64,000 nucleotides of DNA from Candidatus Gastranaerophilales bacterium (GCA_944325885.1 CALVBT010000010.1:20213-84212), one strand, 5' to 3'. Numbered from the stretch's first letter, positions 42,447-52,241 are shown. A program made the numbers and translations. The notes: generated from the letters alone by a model not told the origin.

Positions 42447-44797
42447 TAGAATTATCACCACAAATAACAAGTTCAAAAAACACCCCCATTATAACAAACA
42501 GGGCCAAAACAAAAAAACAAAACCAAATTCCGGTACAACCACAATACAATGCTAAAATTTGGACAAAGTCTTTTGCTTATCATCCGGCCTTTAAGGGATA
42601 TCGTGAGGACAAAGAATTTGTAAACACAGCAATAAATATGCTCGACAACGCGGTAAATGAAGTAAACAGCATATTATACAACTCTTATGAAATAGATTTT
42701 GACAATGATTTTTTGGAGGCCGTTGAATATACAAAACAAAATAAAGAACTATACGAAAAAATTACAGAAACACCGGAAATCTTTGACAAAATTGCATCCG
42801 GATTTAATTTGTTCAGTGCAACTACTCTGAAATCACTGGAGGATATAAGATACGACAAAAAATATTTTTCTCCATACTGGGAAAAAAACAGCAAAATCGG
42901 AAACAAAAAAACCTCTTATATAATAAAAAATGCCGTCAACAAAAATGACGACAACATAAACAAAATAATAAAAAAATCTGATGACAAAGATTATGAAAAA
43001 ATAAAAGCTGCGCTGGCGTCAGAATGGTTTGAGGCAGCATATAAAGCCATAAAAGAAGAAAAACCGCAAACAATAACACAAAATTTTAAAGAGCTTGCGC
43101 AAACCGTCAATGAACAGTATGCAAAAACATTTCTACTTAATGAACAAACAAGATTGTGCAATGAATTTAACGAAAAGACAAAAGAGCGCGTACTTTCACC
43201 GAATACTGATTTAGATAAAAAACAGCACGCATTTAGTTTAATGTTGTCCTACATACAAAGAAAACTGCTCGAAGACAAAGGCACCGAGCTGGACAATGAC
43301 TATGCATCAATCGACAAGGCAAAAAGCATTCTGCAATATGCAAAAGAAAAAGAATCCATATTCTATGCCCGCTATGCAATAAATCTGCTGCACGGTATGG
43401 CGTTTGAAAAATGGGAAAAAGACAATCTTGTCCCTGCTCTTAATATAAAACTTAAAAAAGAAATTTTTTATAACCAAGAAGAAAAGAAAAACGAAGAACT
43501 AAAAAAATTCCAAAACTACAGAAACTTTGACACAGACGGGAAATACTTTGTTTCAAGATACTATGATGCCTGCTGCAAAGAAAACGACAAATACAACTTT
43601 GACAGCAAAGACTATGTCTGGCAAATAATAAACAACAGACACAATTCAAAGCCGGCTCATCAGGCAATAAAAGAACTTTCTCTCGCAGTAAAAGAAAAAC
43701 AGGATTTTTACTTTGAACAGCTGGACACATTTTATGACCTGCTGCAGCAAAGAAAATTTGACCCTGAAACAAAAATACCCAAAAGACACGTCGACACCCC
43801 CAATGACAAACTTTCTTTTGCTGATTTGTATCTGGAAAAACTCGGAAAAATAAACAACTTTAAAAGAAATTCCGAAGAAGAAAAACTGGATTACCTCTCA
43901 CATCTTACAAAAGATGAGATGATGCTTTTGAATACAGAAATAAAAAAAGACTGGTATAAAAATGACCAGAAATACGCACTCCTTGCACAGGTAAACGAAC
44001 AGGCAAGAAACACCAGCGTGTTTTTGGAAATGTATAACGAACTAAAAAAGATAAATATAAATCTCGATGAAATAAAAATAAAAACAAATGAAATGGCAGT
44101 GTCCCTAAAAGATGCACTGGAAAACCATACAATAATAACAAATCAAATACAGGATGATTCGGCAATAAAACTTTCTGCCCAAATTTCACAGATGCAAAGG
44201 GATTATGCAATGCTTGCTCCGGAAGAGCAAAAAATCGTTGATGAAAAATTTTCTGAAATCATTCCAAAAATTGTAAAAACTTTTGAAAATACAAACACAA
44301 ATGACAAAGTAAAAGAAGATTTGCTCCATTTATCAAAAATGGCAAAAGAAAAAAGACCGGCAAATCAAATGCTGGAAAGAACAAAAAGTGTACTGCTCTC
44401 GCACTGTCTGATTAGCGGAATGTCACAGAGTGCAAACTATCTTAAAAATATTGATGACCTTTTCAAGGCAACAAAGATAACAAACAATCTTTCCTGGGCA
44501 AATCTGGGATTGAACACAACTACAGAAGGCTCTGTCTTTGACGAATTCTTTCAAGCAATGCCGGAGGTTGACCCTCTGGATGCAATCCAGAATGCAGGTA
44601 TGGGAATAGCCGCAGCTGGTGGACTCACTGCAAAAACAGGACTTTTATCTTCAATGGGAGCAATTGTTTCTAACCCTGTTACCATAATAGCTGCAGTGAC
44701 TCTTCTGGTTGCAGGCGGAGGGGCTGCGATTTCCGCACAAAAAGCAAAAAAACTAGAACGTGCGCAGCGTGACATTATTTTTGAAGTAGAAATTTAA
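42437..44797 (+). CDS. Tagged large helical protein with C-terminal hydrophobic hairpin
   Basis: The 786-residue protein starts MRIVELSP and has 'HPAFKGY' at 49-55. The bulk is charged and helical. A Gly/Ala-rich hydrophobic segment lies near the C-terminus (about 725-770: 'AGMGIAAAGGLTAKTGLL' and 'PVTIIAAVTLLVAGGGAAI'), looking like a two-helix membrane hairpin, followed by a short basic-acidic tail. No known domain. It starts inside the last codons of the preceding gene, so the two are coupled. Possibly membrane-inserted; function unknown. Confidence 0.7.
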   Translation: MRIVELSPQITSSKNTPIITNRAKTKKQNQIPVQPQYNAKIWTKSFAYHPAFKGYREDKEFVNTAINMLDNAVNEVNSILYNSYEIDFDNDFLEAVEYTKQNKELYEKITETPEIFDKIASGFNLFSATTLKSLEDIRYDKKYFSPYWEKNSKIGNKKTSYIIKNAVNKNDDNINKIIKKSDDKDYEKIKAALASEWFEAAYKAIKEEKPQTITQNFKELAQTVNEQYAKTFLLNEQTRLCNEFNEKTKERVLSPNTDLDKKQHAFSLMLSYIQRKLLEDKGTELDNDYASIDKAKSILQYAKEKESIFYARYAINLLHGMAFEKWEKDNLVPALNIKLKKEIFYNQEEKKNEELKKFQNYRNFDTDGKYFVSRYYDACCKENDKYNFDSKDYVWQIINNRHNSKPAHQAIKELSLAVKEKQDFYFEQLDTFYDLLQQRKFDPETKIPKRHVDTPNDKLSFADLYLEKLGKINNFKRNSEEEKLDYLSHLTKDEMMLLNTEIKKDWYKNDQKYALLAQVNEQARNTSVFLEMYNELKKININLDEIKIKTNEMAVSLKDALENHTIITNQIQDDSAIKLSAQISQMQRDYAMLAPEEQKIVDEKFSEIIPKIVKTFENTNTNDKVKEDLLHLSKMAKEKRPANQMLERTKSVLLSHCLISGMSQSANYLKNIDDLFKATKITNNLSWANLGLNTTTEGSVFDEFFQAMPEVDPLDAIQNAGMGIAAAGGLTAKTGLLSSMGAIVSNPVTIIAAVTLLVAGGGAAISAQKAKKLERAQRDIIFEVEI

Positions 44798-44824
44798 TAA
44801 TAACAATGAAATAACGAGGTAAAA

Positions 44825-45862
44825 ATGAAAATTTATCAAATCACACAAGCAAAATCTTACAACCAATATAAAAATACGCATAGACAAAACAGCCTGAACA
44901 ATGCAATGTCCAGCCCAAATCAAAACAATCAAAACTGCTCCTTTAATTTTAAAGGGGTGAATGAGTTTGCTTCTTCAACCAAAAAAAATGCAAAAAAAGT
45001 CGTAAATCAGGTTGTAGACAGTGTATTTACGGCTGCGGACAAAGTTCAAAAAAAGGTAAACCATATCTACAACAAAATTTTGGATAAATCAACAAAATCT
45101 CTAAAACCGAAAAAAGCAGAAAAACAAGTAGAACCTATAGCAATAAAAACAGCTGAATCTATAATCCCTCAGCCCAATTTCAGCATGGATTATGATAGAG
45201 TCCTTTCGGATTTAGAAAAGATAGAAACTATTGATAAGAAATGGGTAAAAAACAACACTCCTGCGCTAAAAGCAGCTTTTGGATACAAAGATGCAGAGAT
45301 GAGCGACCATTTCTTTGATATACAGGTTTCTGAAATCAACAGAGACAGAAGCAAATATATTCAGGCTGTAAAAGAATTTCAGACTGATGAAAAAGCCAAA
45401 TATATAAACAAAATCTGGGATGAGTTTTTGGATGTAAATCCGCCTTTTAAGCCTGTCAACAAAGAGAAAAATATTCTCGGTCTTCAGGCTCTTCAAAAAT
45501 ACGGCACTAGAGAAGATATGCTTAAGTTAAGCAAAAGATATCAATTGTCCGAAGACAGTGACATTATGAAAGAGTATGCTAAACTTGTCGGCATTGTTGG
45601 TAAAGTAGATGATTGCTTGCCTATTTTAGCAAAAATTGGCAGAAAGGATGTTTCTTATACTGAATCTACTCTTTCTGAAATGCTTAAAACTTTAAAAATT
45701 TTAATGGTTGATAAATCTGCGCCTAAGTACTGGGAAAATTTTGATTACCATAAATATACAAAACTTGAAAAATTAACAAAGCATACAAACAAAGATATCT
45801 CTGATAATGCTAAAGCTATTACTAAACGCATTGTGGATGATAATCCCTGGATGCTGGAGTAA
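44825..45862 (+). CDS. Tagged repeat-family protein, copy 1 of 3
   Basis: The 345-residue protein starts MKIYQIT with 'FNFKG' at 40-44. A Lys-rich helical region and a unique middle follow. The last 155 residues or so are almost identical to the next gene and close to the third. That shared domain ('YINKIWDEFLDVNPPFKPV' to 'DDNPWMLE') is all-helical, HEAT-like in feel, and not a family I know. Copies 1 and 2 differ by only a few bases over about 465 bp, so duplication or gene conversion is recent. ACGAGG precedes the ATG. Confidence 0.7.
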   Translation: MKIYQITQAKSYNQYKNTHRQNSLNNAMSSPNQNNQNCSFNFKGVNEFASSTKKNAKKVVNQVVDSVFTAADKVQKKVNHIYNKILDKSTKSLKPKKAEKQVEPIAIKTAESIIPQPNFSMDYDRVLSDLEKIETIDKKWVKNNTPALKAAFGYKDAEMSDHFFDIQVSEINRDRSKYIQAVKEFQTDEKAKYINKIWDEFLDVNPPFKPVNKEKNILGLQALQKYGTREDMLKLSKRYQLSEDSDIMKEYAKLVGIVGKVDDCLPILAKIGRKDVSYTESTLSEMLKTLKILMVDKSAPKYWENFDYHKYTKLEKLTKHTNKDISDNAKAITKRIVDDNPWMLE

Positions 45863-45943
45863 AATAGATTACAAATCTTAACAAATCAACACAAACAGGC
45901 AAAAAAAAACTATTATATGTTTTGTACACTCGGAGGACATTCC

Positions 45944-46765
45944 ATGACTATATCACCGGTATCTTTCAAATCTTCTTTCAATAATATAATGCCTGCTGCT
46001 CCCACAGAATGGGTTACTCCTACTACCGGCTCTTTACCCCAAATACAAAAAGCAGAAGCACAGAGAAAAAAACAACAAAACCAAAAATATATTTTAGCAG
46101 GTACGGCTGCTCTTGTTATACTGGCTGCTGCGCTGGCAAAAAGAAAAGCTATCGGTAAATTTTTCAAAAATATCTTTAAAAAAGAAAAGCCACAGACACC
46201 CTCTCCGGCTGCAGGTCAGGCAAAGCCAAAAATCGAACTGCCTAAGCCTAATTTTACAGTAGGCAAAGAAAATCCGGAACAATTTGCAAAAGAAAAGGCT
46301 GAATATATAAACAAAATCTGGGATGAGTTTTTGGATGTAAATCCGCCTTTTAAACCTGTCAACAAAGAGAAAAATATTCTCGGTCTTCAGGCTCTTCAAA
46401 AATACGGCACTAGAGAAGATATGCTTAAGTTAAGCAAAAGATATCAATTGTCCGAAGACAGTGACATTATGAAAGAGTATGCTAAACTTGTCGGCATTGT
46501 TGGTAAAGTAGATGATTGCTTGCCTATTTTAGCAAAAATTGGCAGAAAGGATGTTTCTTATACTGAATCTACTCTTTCTGAAATGCTTAAAACTTTAAAA
46601 ATTTTAATGGTTGATAAATCTGCGCCTAAGTACTGGGTAAATTTTGATTACCATAAATATACAAAACTTGAAAAATTAACAACACATACCAACAAAGATA
46701 TCTCTGATAATGCTAAAGCTATTACTAAACGCATTGTGGATGATAATCCCTGGATGCTGGAGTAA
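45944..46765 (+). CDS. Tagged repeat-family protein, copy 2 of 3
   Basis: The 273-residue protein has the shortest tag, 'MTISPVSFKSS'. One membrane helix ('YILAGTAALVILAAALA', about 50-66) is followed by a basic patch, a Pro-rich linker and the shared C-terminal domain. The start at 45944 has GGAGG 7 nt upstream; a frame from 45917 would include this site. The linker and the basic patch are shared with copy 3, not copy 1. A tagged membrane-anchored protein with the shared domain facing one side is the simplest picture. Confidence 0.7.
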   Translation: MTISPVSFKSSFNNIMPAAPTEWVTPTTGSLPQIQKAEAQRKKQQNQKYILAGTAALVILAAALAKRKAIGKFFKNIFKKEKPQTPSPAAGQAKPKIELPKPNFTVGKENPEQFAKEKAEYINKIWDEFLDVNPPFKPVNKEKNILGLQALQKYGTREDMLKLSKRYQLSEDSDIMKEYAKLVGIVGKVDDCLPILAKIGRKDVSYTESTLSEMLKTLKILMVDKSAPKYWVNFDYHKYTKLEKLTTHTNKDISDNAKAITKRIVDDNPWMLE

Positions 46766-46773
46766 ATATAAAT

Positions 46774-47559
46774 ATGGAAATATCCCCGATTACAACAAAT
46801 AACAACAAAAATACAAACTTCAGATCCAATTCTGTTGTAAATGCAATAAAAGACAAGGTACAAAAAGAGCCTGTAAAAACAGCTGTCATTGGCGGTTCAT
46901 CTTTACTTGTATTGATTGTTGCTCTGGCAAAAAGAAAATCTATCGGCAAATTTTTCAAAAATATCTTAAAAAAAGAAAAGCCACAGACACCCTCTCCGGC
47001 TGCAGGTCAGGTAAAGCCCAAAATCGAACTGCCTAAGCCTAATTTTACTGCAGGCAAAGAAAATCCTGAACAATTTACAAAAGAAAAGGCTGAATATATA
47101 AACAAAATCTGGGATGAGTTTTTGGATGTAAATCCGCCTTTTAAACCTGTCAACAAAGAGAAAAATATTCTCGGTCTTCAGGCTCTTCAAAAATACGGCA
47201 CTAGAGAAGATATGCTTAAGTTAGATGTCAACTATCAGCTTTCCAAAGACAGTGACATTATGAAAGAGTATGCTAAACTTGTCGGCATTGTTGGTAAAGT
47301 AGATGATTGTCTTAAAATTTTACCGTATGCTTCGACTAATAGTTTTAAAACGTATAATGAAGATGCTATGACTGAAATCATGAAAACTCTTAAAAAACTT
47401 ATGGTTGATCAGGCAGCACCCAATCATTGGATAAATTTTGAATATGCACAATATGTCCAATTTGAAAAATTAACAAAGCATACCAACAAAGATATCTCTG
47501 ATAATGCTAAAGCTATTACTAAACGCATTGTGGATGATAATCCCTGGATGCTGGAGTAG
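46774..47559 (+). CDS. Tagged repeat-family protein, copy 3 of 3
   Basis: The 261-residue protein starts 'MEISPITT' with 'NFRS' at 15-18, has one membrane helix (about 37-52) and the same linker as copy 2. Its C-terminal domain is a mosaic: identical blocks at both ends but two divergent patches, one at 'DVNYQLSKD' and one from 'LKILPYASTN' to 'FEYAQYVQFE', replacing 'LPILAKIGRKD' to 'FDYHKYTKLE' in copies 1 and 2. It follows copy 2 by 8 bp. Confidence 0.7.
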   Translation: MEISPITTNNNKNTNFRSNSVVNAIKDKVQKEPVKTAVIGGSSLLVLIVALAKRKSIGKFFKNILKKEKPQTPSPAAGQVKPKIELPKPNFTAGKENPEQFTKEKAEYINKIWDEFLDVNPPFKPVNKEKNILGLQALQKYGTREDMLKLDVNYQLSKDSDIMKEYAKLVGIVGKVDDCLKILPYASTNSFKTYNEDAMTEIMKTLKKLMVDQAAPNHWINFEYAQYVQFEKLTKHTNKDISDNAKAITKRIVDDNPWMLE

Positions 47560-47686
47560 ATATAAATATGGTTATTTGTAAAAAAGACTTAACAAATCCA
47601 ATAAAAAATAGCAAAAGATTTTTTTCTGCGTTTTAAAACTAACATAATAAATACACAACAAGAGAAGAGAAGGAAGTAGAGAGCTG

Positions 47687-49438
47687 ATGAAAATATATAA
47701 TATTTCTCCATACAAATACTCTGTTTATAAATCTGCTGACAACCATTCTGAAAACAGAGCAGTTTCTTTGAACAACACTGTAACAAAAAAACAAAATATG
47801 ATGTATGATTTTCCAAAATCATACATAAAGCTGCACCCTTCTTTTGGTTATGGATATACTTCTTTATCTCTTGAAGAACAAAGAGAAATCGACAGACAAA
47901 ATCAACTCCAGCAGGACAAAAATGACTACCTCTGGGCAAAAAGCTGGGACCCGGATAAAGCAAAAAAAGAATATGAAGCACTTGCACAAAAACAAATCAG
48001 TGTAAGGGAAAAAGAAGCTTGGGTCTACCTGAAAGAAAGCTCTAAAGAAGCAATCAAAAATGATTATGATTGGAAATATAAAAAACAGCTGGCTCGATAC
48101 AACAAGGTTATGGACAATATCTCATACTACAGAGATCTTTTTAGAGATGATATAAAATACCGTCCCCGCTCGGTATCAGAAATCATGCAAAATACAAAAG
48201 GAAAGATTGACACAAAAATAGCCGGCTATAGCGACCTGAAAAGGGATATGAAAGCCAGATTTATCACTCCTGTTACAGAAGAAATGCTCTATGGCGGAGA
48301 ACAAGAAGTCGCAAACTCCATACTGCTGTGCGGGCCGACAGGCTGCGGAAAAACAGCCACAGCAAATGCTATTGCAGATGAAACATACTGCTATGTAGAC
48401 AGGATAACAACAGATACTGATCCAAATGATTTTGCAGACCTTATATATAAAAAAAAGGATCAGGCTTATGACAGATACTATGCCAGACAGGCTGCTCTGC
48501 AAAAGCTCAAAAAAAGTGCAGAATATCAAAATATGACATATCAGCAAAAAGACGAAGCTATACACAAAATAGGCTCACCAAGAACAGTCGTTATTATAGA
48601 CGAGTTTGACAGATATTTTAATCCTCTAGTTTGCACACCGCCTGTAACAACCCAAAACCGTGATGCTGTCAAGTCATTATTTGACGGTTGTTCAAAGCTA
48701 CCGACAGCAGACGGCGACAAAAATGCAGCAGCAGTCACATTCATTTGTACAACAAACTATCCGGCAAGGATTCCTCTGGGTGATTTTAACCCCAAGAAGG
48801 TCTCAGTTTTTGGCATATTCCCGCCCAAAGGTCAGGATATGCAAGATGTTATAAGATTTTACATGAAAAAGGCAAATGAGCTGATTAGAGAATACAAACG
48901 ACCTAATCCAAACCTCGAAGAAATCAAACCCGAAGAGGTAAACCTCGAAAAATTTGTGAAAAAATTTGAACCAACACTCGAAAAAGGAGCCTTTAGCAAC
49001 GATGCCATAAGCGATATTGTCATATCAGCAGCAGAATCATACATTGACAACCCTCATTTTGATTTTAACCTTTATCTTTTAAGAGGGTTTAAAAACTCTG
49101 TAAGAGATATAAGACCCGAAAAGCTCAAAAAATATACAGAACAGATGGAAAAAATCCACCTGAGACAAGAAGAACCAGAAGTAAAAATTGACCCATCTAA
49201 AATGTCAGAAAAAGAAGTTATTCAAAATAAAATTGAAAAACTTACAAAATACGGCGAAGACTTCCTTATGCCGGACCAAGTCGAAGAACTGGCAAAATTG
49301 AGAGAACAGCTCAAACAATTAGAAAACGGTCAAGAAGAACTGAACAAATTCAGAGACCCGCTCAAACTATTAAAAGACAAACAGAAAGAATTGGACAAAT
49401 TGAGAGAACAGCTTGAACAATTAGGAAACAAAAATTAA
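47687..49438 (+). CDS. Tagged AAA+ ATPase with C-terminal coiled coil
   Basis: The 583-residue protein starts MKIYNIS with 'HPSFGYG' at 50-56. A charged helical N-terminal region (60-170) is followed by an AAA+ module: Walker A GPTGCGKT (216-223), Walker B VVIIDEFD (301-308) and sensor 'CTTNYPARIP'. The C-terminus (about 480-583) is a Lys/Glu/Leu coiled coil with repeating 'L-KLREQL-QL' units. It is paralogous to the next gene. It may remodel or unfold the neighbouring tagged proteins; that is inference. Confidence 0.82.
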   Translation: MKIYNISPYKYSVYKSADNHSENRAVSLNNTVTKKQNMMYDFPKSYIKLHPSFGYGYTSLSLEEQREIDRQNQLQQDKNDYLWAKSWDPDKAKKEYEALAQKQISVREKEAWVYLKESSKEAIKNDYDWKYKKQLARYNKVMDNISYYRDLFRDDIKYRPRSVSEIMQNTKGKIDTKIAGYSDLKRDMKARFITPVTEEMLYGGEQEVANSILLCGPTGCGKTATANAIADETYCYVDRITTDTDPNDFADLIYKKKDQAYDRYYARQAALQKLKKSAEYQNMTYQQKDEAIHKIGSPRTVVIIDEFDRYFNPLVCTPPVTTQNRDAVKSLFDGCSKLPTADGDKNAAAVTFICTTNYPARIPLGDFNPKKVSVFGIFPPKGQDMQDVIRFYMKKANELIREYKRPNPNLEEIKPEEVNLEKFVKKFEPTLEKGAFSNDAISDIVISAAESYIDNPHFDFNLYLLRGFKNSVRDIRPEKLKKYTEQMEKIHLRQEEPEVKIDPSKMSEKEVIQNKIEKLTKYGEDFLMPDQVEELAKLREQLKQLENGQEELNKFRDPLKLLKDKQKELDKLREQLEQLGNKN

Positions 49439-49460
49439 AAAATTAAGGATTTATACAAAT

Positions 49461-51068
49461 ATGAAAATCTATTCTATAAACACAGGTTTTAATTTAAAAA
49501 AGAGCAGCTATGTTTCTAATCCAAAAGCAGAAACAAAAGCTCCTACAGAAAAAACTCAATCCACTAATTTGAGAGGTATACCAAGAGCGTACATCTCTTT
49601 TGGTGAAAATAATCAAATTACTGACAAAAAAAGAAGAGCCGAAATTGCTAAATATCTGGAATACCGTGACAAAGCTAAAGATATAGAACGTGGTGATGCA
49701 TATTACCATGAACTTGTGGATAAAGAAATTAACAAACTCATCGAAGACCGCACTCACATCGGCTGGTTTACGGGAAACACTAAAATCGGCAAGGTGAAAG
49801 AAGTCGAAAGACGAAGAATAAATAAAGAACAATACGAAAAATATTTGAAAGAAAAAGAAGAATACGAAAAAATTAAAAAAAATGAAGACTACTACAAAGG
49901 ACTGATAAACACTGAGGATATTGATGTTTATGAAAAAGTAAAACAAAAACTCAGCGAAAGTGATTCTCTGGACAAAAAAATAGCCGGATATAAAAACCTC
50001 AAAGATACTGTTAAAAAATTAATAATTGACCCTATCCAAAGAGAATCTACTCTTGGTACTCACGAAAAACTGCCGCCGGCACTACTTTTGTACGGACCAA
50101 TCGGCTGCGGAAAATCAAAACTGGCAAAAGCCATTGCTGACGAAGCAAATTGCAAAGTTGTAGTATTCCCTGCAAACCTCAACCCGAGAAAATTTGTAAG
50201 TGAAATACAAAATACTATAGATGAAGCAAAAGACTATTATTCTGAACAAAAAGATATAATTGACAACAGATTTAATAATACTCAATACAAAAACGGAAAC
50301 ATTGAACAAAAAGCGGATTATTTAGTAAGTCTAAAATCCCCCAGAACTATTGTCATAATTGATGAGGTGGATCAGTATTTCAACCCGAACACAAAAGGCA
50401 GCTCAGAAGATATTGCTGACATAAACAAAACCCTTTTAAAAGGCCTTTTGGACAACTGCAGCGAAAAACCCGGCGCAAATATTTCTTCTGATGCAGCAGG
50501 CGTTACTTTTATTTTTACAACAAATTATCCAACGATGGTTGATTCGGAAATTTCATTAAGAAACGGGAAATGTAAAAGATCTCCCGTATCGCTTCCGGAT
50601 GATAATGATATCAAAGATATCATGAAATTTTATATAATTAATTCAGCCAATCCTACTATAGAAAAAGCAAAAGCAAATGGAAAAAATGTAAATACAATTA
50701 ATGCAGACCAAATCCCCTACAATAGTTATTTAAAATTTGTCCAACCAACAAAAGAAACAGGGGCTTTCTCCGGGGCAGGAATTGAATCTGCTATTAAACA
50801 AGCCGCTGCAAACTACATAGATGACCCTGATATGTATATGAATATCCAAATGGCAAAATTACTCTCATCAGGAGTTTACAGAATACCGACAGAAAAACTC
50901 GAAGAATACAAAAAAGAAATGGAATCTATGGGAAAATTGCTAAAAGATATTGACGAAAAAGAAGAATATGAACTCTTAAAAGATTTAGACGAACTTGATA
51001 TGACAACAGAAAGACAAAAAGAACGTTTGTCTCTTTTAAAAGGGGCTTATGAAGTTCAGGCAAAATAG
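49461..51068 (+). CDS. Tagged AAA+ ATPase, paralogue of the upstream gene
   Basis: The 535-residue protein starts MKIYSINT with 'YISFGEN' at 44-50. It has Walker A GPIGCGKS (212-219), Walker B IVIIDEVD (297-304) and 'FTTNYPTMVD'. 'DKKIAGYKNLKDTVKKLIIDP' before Walker A matches the same place in the upstream ATPase ('DTKIAGYSDLKRDMKARFITP'). It lacks the long C-terminal coiled coil. 22 bp after the previous gene and 2 bp before the next; AAGGA lies upstream. Confidence 0.82.
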   Translation: MKIYSINTGFNLKKSSYVSNPKAETKAPTEKTQSTNLRGIPRAYISFGENNQITDKKRRAEIAKYLEYRDKAKDIERGDAYYHELVDKEINKLIEDRTHIGWFTGNTKIGKVKEVERRRINKEQYEKYLKEKEEYEKIKKNEDYYKGLINTEDIDVYEKVKQKLSESDSLDKKIAGYKNLKDTVKKLIIDPIQRESTLGTHEKLPPALLLYGPIGCGKSKLAKAIADEANCKVVVFPANLNPRKFVSEIQNTIDEAKDYYSEQKDIIDNRFNNTQYKNGNIEQKADYLVSLKSPRTIVIIDEVDQYFNPNTKGSSEDIADINKTLLKGLLDNCSEKPGANISSDAAGVTFIFTTNYPTMVDSEISLRNGKCKRSPVSLPDDNDIKDIMKFYIINSANPTIEKAKANGKNVNTINADQIPYNSYLKFVQPTKETGAFSGAGIESAIKQAAANYIDDPDMYMNIQMAKLLSSGVYRIPTEKLEEYKKEMESMGKLLKDIDEKEEYELLKDLDELDMTTERQKERLSLLKGAYEVQAK

Positions 51069-51070
51069 TT

Positions 51071-51967
51071 ATGAAAATCAATAACACAAATAAAAACATC
51101 TATACAAATAGCACGCCCTCTTTCAAACGCTATTTTGATGCAAATATGAGAAAAAATTTTGAAAGAATGGTTGATTATTACAAAAGAATCAACCCATATC
51201 TCAAAGACGAAGATATAATGGTGATGCAAAACAGTATAGACTCTTTTAATGCTGTATATAAAGGCGCACAGACAATCAACACAACAAATGTTGAAAATCA
51301 AATATACAATAAATTTCATATACCTGCTGACTTTAAAGGGAACAAATTTTTGGCCAGCATGACCGCTCTTACATTGAATATTTTTCAAAAACTGCGACTT
51401 CCTCTGCCTACAGGTATCAAAGTTGCCCCCCAAAAAGGGAATATCGCCGGCTCATGTAGTACTTATACAAGAGAAATTACTTTCAATGCAAATGAGGACT
51501 GGTCTGACGTACAATATTGTATGATATATCAAAAACTGGAAAACTGGTCTTCGTCCGGTCATTTTTTATCAACGCCTGTTCACGAATTTATGCACAGTGT
51601 GCATCTTTTTAATCTACACAAACTTGCTGCACAAAAACAGCAGATAGTCGACTCTCTATATAGCAAAATGCTTCGAGATTTTTTGAAAATGGATTTCAAA
51701 ACAACAATGATAAATCAAGCAGGCTCGCCTCTTATTAACAAAAATGCAAACAGAGCAGTTAATCAGAAAGTATCCGAGTACGGCTCATCCACTCCTGCAG
51801 AAATGTTTGCTGATATCGGAGCAAAAATGATAACCTACAATCTGGACAGAAAAACTATTCTCCCTTCAAAAAATCCTTTTGTTTTTAAGGATTTTACGGA
51901 GGATAAATACATGATGCAAATCATGAATGATGTCTGGAAAGGGAATGTGTCACAATATATTCAATAA
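51071..51967 (+). CDS. Tagged HExxH metallopeptidase-like protein, copy 2
   Basis: The 298-residue protein starts MKINNTN with 'PSFKRY' at 16-21. HEFMH lies at 171-175, followed by 'VSEYGSSTPAEMFADIG' (234-250), the same downstream signature as in the gene at 37655 and similar to 'YA--SP-E-FAE' of lethal-factor-type zincins. Both share 'FNAVYKGA' and 'LTLNIFQKL'. It is the last gene of the plus-strand tagged run, 2 bp after an ATPase. No signal peptide. Confidence 0.7.
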   Translation: MKINNTNKNIYTNSTPSFKRYFDANMRKNFERMVDYYKRINPYLKDEDIMVMQNSIDSFNAVYKGAQTINTTNVENQIYNKFHIPADFKGNKFLASMTALTLNIFQKLRLPLPTGIKVAPQKGNIAGSCSTYTREITFNANEDWSDVQYCMIYQKLENWSSSGHFLSTPVHEFMHSVHLFNLHKLAAQKQQIVDSLYSKMLRDFLKMDFKTTMINQAGSPLINKNANRAVNQKVSEYGSSTPAEMFADIGAKMITYNLDRKTILPSKNPFVFKDFTEDKYMMQIMNDVWKGNVSQYIQ

Positions 51968-52085
51968 TCTTAAAGAACAGGTAAAGAAATATTACAAAAT
52001 TCAAAAATTTTGAAATTTTACTAAAAAATAATCCTTTATATATACATCAGTTAAAAATACTGACTTTAGTTCATTATTCAGAATG

Positions 52086-52112
52086 GAAAGGGGCGAAAAG
52101 CCCCTTTCATTT
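52086..52112 (+). terminator. Terminator after the tagged gene cluster
   Basis: The GC-rich stem GAAAGGGGC / GCCCCTTTC (52086-52094 with 52100-52108) is followed by ATTTTG. Confidence 0.8.
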
Positions 52113-52128
52113 TGAATAAAACATACTA

Positions 52129-52152
52129 AAAAAGACTCCTTGCGGAGTCTTT
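52129..52152 (-). terminator. Terminator of tRNA-fMet
   Basis: The stem AAAGACTCC / GGAGTCTTT has a T-rich tail on the minus strand, just past the tRNA 3' end. Confidence 0.75.
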
Positions 52153-52164
52153 AAATTTAATAAA

Positions 52165-52234
<70 letters not shown>

Positions 52235-52241
<7 letters not shown>

